Shown here in pieces: positions 1 to 6,414 of a stretch of 16,438 bases of DNA. The translations under genes and the position numbers were made by a program. The notes beneath the pieces are model-generated. The model saw only the letters and a program-made list of their open reading frames with translations. It was not told where the DNA came from and did not search any database. The stretch is taken from contig JAFGVZ010000051.1 in NCBI GenBank assembly GCA_016937725.1, positions 1 through 16,438 on the forward strand. The letters are read 5' to 3'. How positions within the stretch are numbered: position 1 is the stretch's first letter; every line of letters begins with the position of its first letter. This DNA comes from Paracoccaceae bacterium (GTDB taxonomy: Bacteria; Pseudomonadota; Alphaproteobacteria; Rhodobacterales; Rhodobacteraceae).

Positions 1-545
1 ATGAACAGCGCGCGGCTTTCATCCCACAGCAGGTCTTGCGTGCCATTGCCGTGGTGCACGTCAAAATCCACCACCGCGACACGGGTCAGCCCATACATTT
101 GCATGGCGTATTTGGCGGCAATTGCCACCGTGCCGAACAGGCAAAAGCCCATCGGTTTTTCGGTTTCCGCATGGTGCCCCGGCGGGCGCATGGCGACAAA
201 GGCGTTGCCAGCCTGCCCGCCCATCAGGCGGTCGACGGCTGCACACGCCCCGCCCACGGCGCGCAACGCGGCCTGCATGGACATGTTCGACACATGTGTA
301 TCGGCATCCAGCTGGTAGATGCCCGCCGCAGGCAGCGCGCGGCGAATGCGGTCGATATAGGCTTGGGGGTGGCACAGAAGCACGCGCTCTTCATTGGCGA
401 TGGGCGCGGAATGGCGGTCCAGCGCGGCAAAGTCTGGCGCGGCCAAAGCATTGGCAATCGCGGCCAGCCGCGCGGGGGATTCGGGGTGTCCGGGCGGGGT
501 CTGGTGCGCCTCGCCATCGGCATGGGTGTAGAATGCTGTTGTCAT
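1..545 (-). CDS. Histone deacetylase family protein / acetylpolyamine amidohydrolase (3' part cut by window edge)
   Basis: Translating the minus strand from the ATG at 545 gives 181 residues that remain open to the left edge, so the C-terminal half is missing. The fragment has hallmarks of the arginase/deacetylase fold, class II-like: an N-terminal GHPE motif (about residues 19-22), RPPGHHAE (about 119-126, the catalytic His pair) and VVDFDVHHGNGTQD (about 156-169), whose Asp-x-His supplies zinc ligands. These enzymes hydrolyse acetyl-amide bonds. In bacteria the substrates are often acetylpolyamines or other small acetylated amines rather than histones, so the substrate here is unknown. The segment after the catalytic region reads GFCLFGTVAIAA, where many relatives have FNN or YNN. 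The gene is transcribed away from amn, with about 114 bp between the two starts. Family call is firm; specific substrate is not assigned. Confidence 0.9.
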   Translation of the reverse strand, partial: MTTAFYTHADGEAHQTPPGHPESPARLAAIANALAAPDFAALDRHSAPIANEERVLLCHPQAYIDRIRRALPAAGIYQLDADTHVSNMSMQAALRAVGGACAAVDRLMGGQAGNAFVAMRPPGHHAETEKPMGFCLFGTVAIAAKYAMQMYGLTRVAVVDFDVHHGNGTQDLLWDESRALF

Positions 546-597
546 GGCAGAACGCTAGTCGATTGGCGTTCAGGGGGGAAGTGCAATTTGACCCTTC

Positions 598-637
598 GCA
601 CAGCTTGTCGCGGGCGCGGGCTTGGGGCAAGCTGCGC
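598..637. repeat. Inverted repeat in the 5' leader of amn
   Basis: CAGCTTG at 601-607 and CAAGCTG at 628-634 form a perfect 7-bp inverted repeat with a 20-base GC-rich spacer. Two further GC pairs lie outside after one mismatch. It sits just upstream of the chosen amn start at 660, between divergent genes. It could be an operator or an mRNA hairpin, or chance in GC-rich DNA; nothing else supports a function. Confidence 0.25.
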
Positions 638-659
638 CAAAGCGCGAATTGGACATGCC

Positions 660-2132
660 ATGAACTTTGCCGATATCCTGACACCCCCAGATATGCCGCA
701 CAGCACCTTTACCGATCCCGATGCGGCCGTGGCGCGGCTGGAAGAACTTTACAAAGATGCCACGCAATTCCTGATCGTGGCCTTTAACGATCTGGCCAAG
801 GGTGGGCTGCCAAAAGGGCGCTACAGGTCATTCTACCCCGAAATCCGTTTTGTCAGCACCCGGTTTGACAAAGTGGATTCGCGCCTGAGCTTTGGCCATG
901 TGGCCGAGCCGGGCGAATACGCCACCACCGTCACGCGCCCCGACCTGTTCCGCCAATACCTGCGCCAGCAGATCGCCCTGCTGATGGAGAACCACGGAAC
1001 CCCGGTCAGCATAGGGCCATCTTCCACACCCATTCCGCTGCATTTCGCCATGGCCGGGCGCGGCGACGTGGCCTTGCCCGAGGGCGGCGAGATGGCGCTG
1101 TCTTTGCGCGACGTGTTCGACGTGCCCGATCTGGACACAACGAACGACGACATCGTCAATGGCGACCGGGTGCGCAACGCCGATGGGTCGCTGCCGCTTG
1201 CCTTGTTCACGGCGCAACGTGTCGATTATTCACTCGCACGGCTGGCGCATTACACCGCCACCACGCCAGAGCATTTCCAGAACCATATCCTGTTCACCAA
1301 CTACCAGTTCTATGTCGATGAATTCGAGGCCTTCGCCCGCGAGATGCTGCGCGACCCCGACAGCGGTTATACCGCCTTTGTCGCGCCGGGTGACGCGGTC
1401 ATCACCGACCCGGATGGCAACATCCCGCCCCTGCCCCGCCTGCCGCAGATGCCGACCTATCACCTGAAGCGCGCCAAGGGTGCGGGGATTACGCTGGTCA
1501 ATATCGGGGTTGGTCCGTCGAATGCAAAAACCGCGACCGACCATATCGCCGTGCTGCGCCCGCATGCGTGGCTGATGGTCGGGCATTGCGCGGGGCTGCG
1601 CAATTCGCAGGCGCTGGGCGATTTCGTGCTGGCCCATGCTTACTTGCGCGAAGATAACGTGCTGGATGCTGATCTGCCGGTCTGGGTGCCGATCCCGGCC
1701 TTGGCCGAGATCCAAATCGCGCTGCAAGATGCCGTGGCGCAAGTGACCAAGCTGGACGGCTACGCGCTGAAGCAGATCATGCGCACCGGCACGGTCGCCA
1801 CCATCGACAACCGCAACTGGGAATTGCGCGACCAATCCGGCCCGGTGCAGCGCCTAAGCCAGTCGCGCGCCATCGCGCTGGACATGGAAAGCGCCACGAT
1901 TGCCGCCAACGGGTTCCGCTTTCGGGTGCCTTATGGCACGCTTCTGTGCGTGTCGGACAAGCCCTTGCATGGCGAGTTGAAGCTGCCCGGCATGGCCTCT
2001 AGCTTTTACAAAACACAGGTCGCGCGGCATTTGCAGATTGGCATTCGCGCGATGGAGTTGCTGCGCGACATGCCGTTGGAGCGAATCCATAGTCGGAAAC
2101 TGCGCAGCTTCAGCGAAACCGCCTTCTTGTAA
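660..2132 (+). CDS. amn: AMP nucleosidase
   Basis: Hydrolyses AMP to adenine and ribose 5-phosphate, a cytoplasmic purine-salvage and adenylate-balancing reaction. From the ATG at 660 the protein is 490 aa, close to the roughly 480-aa enterobacterial Amn. The N-terminal part (about 1-180) matches the Amn-specific regulatory domain, and the C-terminal part (about 260-475) is a nucleoside-phosphorylase-like catalytic domain. Visible catalytic-domain motifs are NIGVGPSNAKTATDH (281-295), MVGHCAGLRNSQALGDFV (306-323), ALDMESATIAANG (406-418, the ribose-contacting Met-Glu) and CVSDKPLHGE (430-439, with the catalytic Asp). The frame stays open upstream to 36, but that stretch overlaps the oppositely oriented deacetylase gene, so the start is placed at 660. 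A second ATG at 693 is possible, and neither has a strong ribosome binding site. Function is confident, exact start less so. Confidence 0.93.
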   Translation: MNFADILTPPDMPHSTFTDPDAAVARLEELYKDATQFLIVAFNDLAKGGLPKGRYRSFYPEIRFVSTRFDKVDSRLSFGHVAEPGEYATTVTRPDLFRQYLRQQIALLMENHGTPVSIGPSSTPIPLHFAMAGRGDVALPEGGEMALSLRDVFDVPDLDTTNDDIVNGDRVRNADGSLPLALFTAQRVDYSLARLAHYTATTPEHFQNHILFTNYQFYVDEFEAFAREMLRDPDSGYTAFVAPGDAVITDPDGNIPPLPRLPQMPTYHLKRAKGAGITLVNIGVGPSNAKTATDHIAVLRPHAWLMVGHCAGLRNSQALGDFVLAHAYLREDNVLDADLPVWVPIPALAEIQIALQDAVAQVTKLDGYALKQIMRTGTVATIDNRNWELRDQSGPVQRLSQSRAIALDMESATIAANGFRFRVPYGTLLCVSDKPLHGELKLPGMASSFYKTQVARHLQIGIRAMELLRDMPLERIHSRKLRSFSETAFL

Positions 2133-2154
2133 CTTTCGCGCCTTTCCGTAACGG

Positions 2155-2179
2155 CACAGGGCATCGGCCTGCGTTTTTT
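2155..2179 (+). terminator. Possible intrinsic terminator after amn
   Basis: A short stem CAGG (2157-2160) / CCTG (2168-2171), extended by a C-G pair after one mismatch, is followed directly by six T residues (2174-2179), 20-odd bases after the amn stop. The stem is weak, so this is tentative. Confidence 0.35.
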
Positions 2180-2192
2180 GGTGTGTTTTCCC

Positions 2193-2212
2193 CAGAAAAT
2201 ACCCCTTTTCTG
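2193..2212. repeat. AT-rich palindrome upstream of the HU gene
   Basis: CAGAAAA (2193-2199) and TTTTCTG (2206-2212) form a perfect 7-bp inverted repeat around TACCCC. It is not followed by a T-run on the plus strand. It lies just upstream of a possible -35 element for the HU-like gene (TTGTCA, 2225-2230), so it may be a protein-binding site. It is notable mainly because the surrounding DNA is otherwise GC-rich. Confidence 0.3.
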
Positions 2213-2224
2213 CGCGTGTGGGAA

Positions 2225-2254
2225 TTGTCACCTGTAGGAAAACAAGGCTAGATG
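2225..2254 (+). promoter_or_regulatory. Candidate promoter for the HU-type gene
   Basis: TTGTCA (2225-2230) is a good -35 match. After 18 bases comes TAGATG (2249-2254), which matches only three of six positions of the -10 consensus. This would give a leader of about 55-60 bases before the ATG at 2317. The call is by eye only. Confidence 0.3.
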
Positions 2255-2316
2255 CGCTTCGCACACAAGTTCACAGCGGCGCGAGTAAGGCCGCCAAACC
2301 CTACGAGGAGAGACGA

Positions 2317-2607
2317 ATGACCGCGAAACCGATGACCAAGACCCAGCTTGTCGCCGCCCTGGCCGAAGAGATGGACGCCGACAAGAAAACCGCAAACGCC
2401 GCGCTGGACGCCATTGCCGCGCTGGTCATGCGCGAGGTCGCGGCCGGTGGTGCTGTCACGCTGCCCGGAATTGGCAAGGTCATGTGCCGCGCGCGCCCCG
2501 AGCGCCAAGTGCGCAACCCCGCCACGGGCGAGACGATGACGAAAGAAGCCGACCGCGCCGTAAAGGTGACGATCGCCAAGGCTCTGAAAGACGCCGTCAA
2601 CAGCTAA
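2317..2607 (+). CDS. HU-family DNA-binding protein
   Basis: A 96-aa basic protein of the bacterial HU/IHF histone-like family; dimers bend and compact DNA with little sequence specificity. The N-terminal helices are MTKTQLVAALAEEM and KKTANAALDAIAALV, followed by the turn VTLPGIGKV (about 48-56), where HU proteins have a GFG-like motif. The DNA-inserting arm contains RNPATGE (about 66-72; the proline is the residue that kinks DNA in the family), and the C-terminal helix ends in ALKDAVN. The start at 2317 is chosen because it gives the usual HU length and has a strong Shine-Dalgarno (GAGGAG at 2305-2310, 6 bases upstream); the frame is open further upstream but without family similarity. The gene is monocistronic by its own terminator. 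Genomes of this group often carry several HU paralogues, so I do not assign hupA or hupB. Confidence 0.9.
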   Translation: MTAKPMTKTQLVAALAEEMDADKKTANAALDAIAALVMREVAAGGAVTLPGIGKVMCRARPERQVRNPATGETMTKEADRAVKVTIAKALKDAVNS

Positions 2608-2625
2608 GGGCTGGGACCGGTTTTC

Positions 2626-2660
2626 AAAGGCGGGCGCGCTTCAGGCGGCCCGCCTTTTTC
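2626..2660 (+). terminator. Rho-independent terminator of the HU gene
   Basis: AAAGGCGGGC (2626-2635) pairs with GCCCGCCTTT (2648-2657) around a 12-base loop and is followed by a run of five T residues (2655-2659). It lies about 20 bases after the stop codon of the HU gene and has the textbook GC-stem plus T-tract form. Confidence 0.8.
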
Positions 2661-2740
2661 TATGTGCGTTTCTATGCCTGCGGGCTCTGGCCAAGGCACG
2701 GGTCGCGGTCTAACCTCTGGGTCAAACGGGAGGAAACGAC

Positions 2741-3910
2741 ATGGCACAAGCGCAGATCGTGGGCTGGTCCCACACCCCTTTCGGCAAATCCGAGGCAGAG
2801 ACAACCGAGGCCCTGATGGCCCAAGCCCTTGCCCCTGCTTTGGAACATGCAGGCATCGAGGCCGAAGATGTCGATGGCATTTTCGTGGGCGTCTACAATA
2901 ACGGATTCTCGCGGCAGGATTTTCAAGGCGCGCTGGTGGCCATGGCCGATCCGCGCTTCGCCCACACCCCGGCCACAAGGTATGAAAATGCCTGCGCCAC
3001 AGGGTCGGCGGCCCTGCATGGCGCGATGGATTTCATCGAATCCGGGCGCGGGCGGATCGCTTTGGTCGTGGGTGCAGAAAAGATGACCGCCACCCCGATT
3101 GCCGAAGTGGGCGATATCCTGCTGGGCGCGAGCTACCGCGCCGAGGAAGCCGAGGTTGATGGCGGTTTCGCGGGCCTGTTCGGCCAGATCGCCGCCAGCT
3201 ATTTCCAGCGCTATGGCGACAAGTCGGAAGAACTGGCCATGATCGCGGCCAAGAACCACGCCAACGGCATGGCCAACCCCATCGCCCATATGCGCAAGCC
3301 TTTCGACGTGACGTTCTGCAACACGGTCTCGGACAAGAACCCGCGCGTGGCGGGGCCTCTGCGGCGCACCGATTGCTCGCTGGTCAGCGATGGCGCGGCG
3401 GTGCTGGTGCTGGCAGATTCAGAAACGGCGGCGGGGCTGAGCCGCGCGATAGCGTTCCGCGCGCGCACTCATGCTAATGACATCATGGCGCTGTCGCGCC
3501 GCGACGTGCTGGACTTCAAGGGCGCGCGGTTGGCTTGGGCCAAGGCGCTGGAACAGGCGGGCGTCACGCTCGACGACCTGTCGCTGGTGGAAACGCATGA
3601 CTGCTTCACCATTGCCGAACTGCTGGAATACGAGGCGATGGGGCTGGCAGAACCGGGCCAAGGCGGCCGCGTCATCCGAGAGGGATTAACGGCGAAGGAC
3701 GGGCGCTTGCCGGTCAACCCCTCTGGCGGGCTGAAATCCAAGGGCCACCCCATTGGCGCGACGGGCGTGTCGATGCATGTTATGGCCGCGCAACAACTGA
3801 CAAATGACGCAGGCGACATGCAAATCCCCGGTGCGACCATGGCAGGCGTGTTCAACATGGGCGGCGCGGCAGTGACCAATTATGTGTCGATCCTAGAACG
3901 GGTGAAATGA
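2741..3910 (+). CDS. Thiolase family protein (SCP2/SCP-x-type acetyl-CoA acetyltransferase)
   Basis: A 389-aa thiolase-fold enzyme that would cleave or condense acyl-CoAs; the exact acyl substrate cannot be read from the sequence. The nucleophile region is ENACATGSAAL, with Cys85. ETHDCFTIAELLEYEAMGL (284-302) carries the HDCF signature typical of the SCP2-thiolase branch, instead of the NEAF of biosynthetic thiolases. VNPSGGLKSKGHPIGATG (325-342) carries the conserved His336 and the glycine loop. The C-terminal second cysteine of classical degradative thiolases is not apparent; the end reads NMGGAAVTNYVSILERVK, as is common in the SCP2-type branch. A Shine-Dalgarno GGGAGGAAA precedes the ATG. 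The stop overlaps the start of the acyl-CoA ligase (ATGA), so the two are translationally coupled. Many SCP2-type thiolases in bacteria have an adjacent DUF35 OB-fold partner; none is seen here. Confidence 0.88.
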   Translation: MAQAQIVGWSHTPFGKSEAETTEALMAQALAPALEHAGIEAEDVDGIFVGVYNNGFSRQDFQGALVAMADPRFAHTPATRYENACATGSAALHGAMDFIESGRGRIALVVGAEKMTATPIAEVGDILLGASYRAEEAEVDGGFAGLFGQIAASYFQRYGDKSEELAMIAAKNHANGMANPIAHMRKPFDVTFCNTVSDKNPRVAGPLRRTDCSLVSDGAAVLVLADSETAAGLSRAIAFRARTHANDIMALSRRDVLDFKGARLAWAKALEQAGVTLDDLSLVETHDCFTIAELLEYEAMGLAEPGQGGRVIREGLTAKDGRLPVNPSGGLKSKGHPIGATGVSMHVMAAQQLTNDAGDMQIPGATMAGVFNMGGAAVTNYVSILERVK

Positions 3911-5481
3911 GCATGGACCTGTCGCAAGGCATGGTGCCGGTTTCGACCCGCGTGATGAACCTGTCGCATCTGCTGACGGAAAGCGCCCGGCGCGCGCCGG
4001 ATGACATCGGGCTGGTCTGGGGCGATCAAGTTTGGACATGGGCCGAGCTGGAGGCGCGCGCCACCGCCTTTGCCCGCGTTCTGGTTCAGGATTACGGTGT
4101 GCAAAAGGGCGACCGCGTGCTGGTGCAATCGGCCAATTGCAACCAGATGTTCGAGGCCGTGTTCGGCTGCTGGCGCGCGGGGGCCGTCTGGGTGCCCGCC
4201 AATTACCGCCAATCGCCCGAGGATGTGGCCTTCCTTGCGCAATCGTCTGGCGCGAAGGTGCTGCTCTGCGGGGCGGAATTCGCGGATCACGCAAGCGCCT
4301 GCGACCTGCCCACCATCGCCATCGGCGCGGCGGATTTCGGCCCGGACTACGAGGCTTTGATTGCCCCCCATATCGGCCAGAAGCAGCCCGTGGCAGTGGT
4401 CTACCGCGACGACCCGTGCTGGTTTTTCTTCACCTCTGGCACGACCGGGCGGCCCAAGGCGGCGGTCTTGACCCATGGGCAAATGGCCTTCGTCATCACC
4501 AACCACCTATGCGACCTGATGCCTGCGACGGGGCCGGAAGACGCATCCTTGGTCGTGGCCCCCTTGTCGCATGGCGCAGGCGTGCACCAACTGTCCCAAG
4601 TCGCGCATGGCGTGAAAACCATCCTGCCCACGGGCACGAAATTCGACCCGAACGAATTGTGGGGCTTGGTCGCAAAATGGCGCGTGACCAACATGTTCAC
4701 CGTGCCGACCATCGTGAAGCTGCTGGTCGAACATCCAAGCGTGGACATGCACGACCATTCCAGCTTGCGCTATGTCGTTTACGCAGGCGCGCCCATGTAT
4801 CGCGCCGACCAGGTGCGCGCGCTGGCAAAGCTGGGGCCGGTGCTGGTGCAGTATTTTGGGCTGGGCGAGGTGACGGGGAACATCACCGTTCTGCCGCCCG
4901 CCCATCATCACATCGACGACAACACAATGCGCATCGGCACTTGCGGTTTTGCGCGCACGGGCATGCAGGTGCAGATACAGGATGCCGAAGGGCGCGAGGT
5001 GGCGGCGAATGAGACGGGCGAGATTGCCGTGATCGGCCCCGCCGTGTTCGCGGGCTATTTCAATAATCCCGACGCCAATGCCAAATCCTTCCGCAATGGC
5101 TGGTTCCTGACCGGGGACTTGGGCCACATGGATGCCGAGGGCTTCGTCTACCTGACAGGGCGCGCGTCCGACATGTATATCTCTGGCGGGTCGAACATCT
5201 ACCCGCGCGAGATAGAGGAAAAGCTGCTCATGCACCCCGCGATCTCCGAGGTCGCGGTGCTGGGCGTGCCCGACCCGGTCTGGGGCGAGGTGGGCATGGC
5301 AGTCTGCGTCTGCACAGGCGAACCGCCCGCCGACCTGCTGGACTGGCTGGCTGGCAAAATCGCCCGCTACAAGCTGCCCCGCCATGTGGTGTTCTGGGAC
5401 GCATTGCCGAAATCGGCCTATGGCAAGATCACGAAAAAGATGATCCGCGAGGAGCTGGACGCGCGCGGGCAATTGCCATGA
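3907..5481 (+). CDS. AMP-forming acyl-CoA synthetase (ANL superfamily ligase)
   Basis: A 524-aa adenylate-forming ligase that activates a carboxylic acid to its CoA thioester via an acyl-AMP. Visible core motifs are the phosphate-binding loop FTSGTTGRPKAAVLTH (175-190), the A5-type motif QYFGLGEVTG, TGDLGHMDAEGFVYLTGR (ribose-binding Asp and hinge region), the SGGSNIYPREIEE segment of the mobile C-terminal domain, and YGKITKKMI near the C-terminus with the catalytic Lys at about 507. Length and motif order match medium/long-chain or aromatic acyl-CoA ligases, but the substrate cannot be deduced. It begins at the ATG overlapping the thiolase stop (ATGA); another Met two codons later is an alternative start. 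Its own stop overlaps the next gene in the same way. Activation by this ligase followed by thiolysis by the upstream thiolase is a plausible pathway link, which I infer from the coupling. Confidence 0.9.
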   Translation: MSMDLSQGMVPVSTRVMNLSHLLTESARRAPDDIGLVWGDQVWTWAELEARATAFARVLVQDYGVQKGDRVLVQSANCNQMFEAVFGCWRAGAVWVPANYRQSPEDVAFLAQSSGAKVLLCGAEFADHASACDLPTIAIGAADFGPDYEALIAPHIGQKQPVAVVYRDDPCWFFFTSGTTGRPKAAVLTHGQMAFVITNHLCDLMPATGPEDASLVVAPLSHGAGVHQLSQVAHGVKTILPTGTKFDPNELWGLVAKWRVTNMFTVPTIVKLLVEHPSVDMHDHSSLRYVVYAGAPMYRADQVRALAKLGPVLVQYFGLGEVTGNITVLPPAHHHIDDNTMRIGTCGFARTGMQVQIQDAEGREVAANETGEIAVIGPAVFAGYFNNPDANAKSFRNGWFLTGDLGHMDAEGFVYLTGRASDMYISGGSNIYPREIEEKLLMHPAISEVAVLGVPDPVWGEVGMAVCVCTGEPPADLLDWLAGKIARYKLPRHVVFWDALPKSAYGKITKKMIREELDARGQLP

Positions 5482-6290
5482 TCCGTAGCGTGGTCCACCC
5501 CGGCCCGGCACTTGCCCCGCGCGCAACCGCACTGCCGGTGCAGGCGCATCCGGTCGAGGTGGTTCTGCGCGGCGGTCTGGCCTTCGGGGATGCCGTGGCA
5601 GAGGCTTTGGCCGCGTTCGAGGGCGGGTTTCTCGACCTGCGCGACGTAGCGATGGACCCGCTCGCCTATGTCATCCCCGGCCCGGCGCAGAACGGCCATG
5701 CCGCGTGGTATAGCGCCACGCACCAGATGGGCGCGGGCGCTCGGATCGTGCAAGGGTGCACCCATCTGGGCTGGCGCGACGGCGCGCGGTTCACGCATAC
5801 GCATGGTATTTGGGCGGAGGACAGCGGCGCGCGGCATATGGGGCATATCCTGCCTGATCAAGCGGTCGTCGCGCGCGATTGCACCGTTACGGGCTGGGGG
5901 CTGACAGGCGGCTGCCTAGTGGCGCGACCGGACCCGGAAACGGCGTTCACCCTGTTTCGGCCGGAACAGCGCCCGGAAAGCGGCGGCGGCCAGCCCGCGC
6001 ATCTGGTCACGCTGCGGCCCAATCAGGATATGGACGCGGCGCTTTCCGGGCTAGGGCTGGCGGGCCGTGTCATGGGCTTGGGCAGCTTGATCGGCACGCA
6101 GATGGAGGGCGGCGCGGCATTGGAGAGCTATGCGACCGAGATATTGCTGACCGGGGGCCATGTCGGCCCGGAGGGCGTAGTGCTGGAAGCCGCCAGCATC
6201 GGGCTGGATGGCCGGATGATCGAGGGGCGGCTGGCAAAGGGCGTGAACGCGGTTCTGGTCACGGCGGAATTACTGATTCTGACCAAATAG
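5478..6290 (+). CDS. Tandem DUF296 / PPC-domain protein of unknown function
   Basis: A 270-aa protein that looks like two copies of the PPC (plants and prokaryotes conserved, DUF296) domain. The first spans about residues 20-160, with DPLAYVIPGPAQNGHAAWYS (60-79), RFTHTHGIW (104-112) and GHILPDQAVVA (122-132). The second spans about 175-268, with GSLIGTQMEGG, EILLTGGHVG, IGLDGRMIEGRLAKG and a terminal VTAELLIL strand. In plants PPC domains sit in AT-hook proteins; bacterial single-domain versions form trimers and have no established function. The His residues at 107, 109 and 123 in the first copy could bind metal, while the second copy has Arg (GRL) where many members have a GHL histidine. 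There is no signal peptide, AT-hook or membrane segment. Its ATGA coupling to the ligase suggests a role in the same acyl-CoA pathway. The domain call is from pattern memory and is moderately sure. Confidence 0.7.
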   Translation: MIRSVVHPGPALAPRATALPVQAHPVEVVLRGGLAFGDAVAEALAAFEGGFLDLRDVAMDPLAYVIPGPAQNGHAAWYSATHQMGAGARIVQGCTHLGWRDGARFTHTHGIWAEDSGARHMGHILPDQAVVARDCTVTGWGLTGGCLVARPDPETAFTLFRPEQRPESGGGQPAHLVTLRPNQDMDAALSGLGLAGRVMGLGSLIGTQMEGGAALESYATEILLTGGHVGPEGVVLEAASIGLDGRMIEGRLAKGVNAVLVTAELLILTK

Positions 6291-6315
6291 CGGGCTTCGC
6301 CCAAGTCTATGATTT

Positions 6316-6338
6316 CAGGGGGCTTTGCCCCCTGTTTT
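6316..6338 (+). terminator. Intrinsic terminator after the thiolase-ligase-DUF296 operon
   Basis: CAGGGGGC (6316-6323) pairs perfectly with GCCCCCTG (6327-6334) around a TTT loop, followed by TTTT (6335-6338). It sits 26 bases after the DUF296 stop. On the opposite strand the same hairpin is followed only by AAAT-like sequence in the other sense, so it serves the plus-strand operon best but may also slow convergent transcription. Confidence 0.75.
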
Positions 6339-6343
6339 GGTTT

Positions 6344-6400
6344 GGGGGCTTTGCCCCCGTCCGACCCCTTGCGGGGTCAGACTCCCCCAGGATATTTGGG
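6344..6400. repeat. Stacked hairpins and REP-like extragenic element between convergent operons
   Basis: Directly after the terminator come two more perfect hairpins: GGGGGC-TTT-GCCCCC (6344-6358) and GACCCC-TTGC-GGGGTC (6363-6378). They are followed by CCCCCAGGATATTTGGGCAAGG. From memory, this 'GGGGCTTTGCCCC ... CCCCAGGATATTT' layout resembles short extragenic palindromic repeats scattered between genes in Rhodobacteraceae genomes. It lies exactly between the convergent plus-strand operon and the minus-strand serine-cycle operon (stop at 6415) and may terminate the latter. Only one copy is in the window, so repeat status is inferred. Confidence 0.5.
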
Positions 6401-6414
6401 CAAGGATGAAAGGG

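Noticed and set aside
36..659. Long N-terminal extension of the AMP nucleosidase frame
   Set aside because: It is antisense to the deacetylase gene, whose translation has clear catalytic motifs, and the Amn family length is met from 660.
4507..5532. 341-codon open frame on the minus strand
   Set aside because: Antisense to the acyl-CoA ligase, with shadow-type composition.
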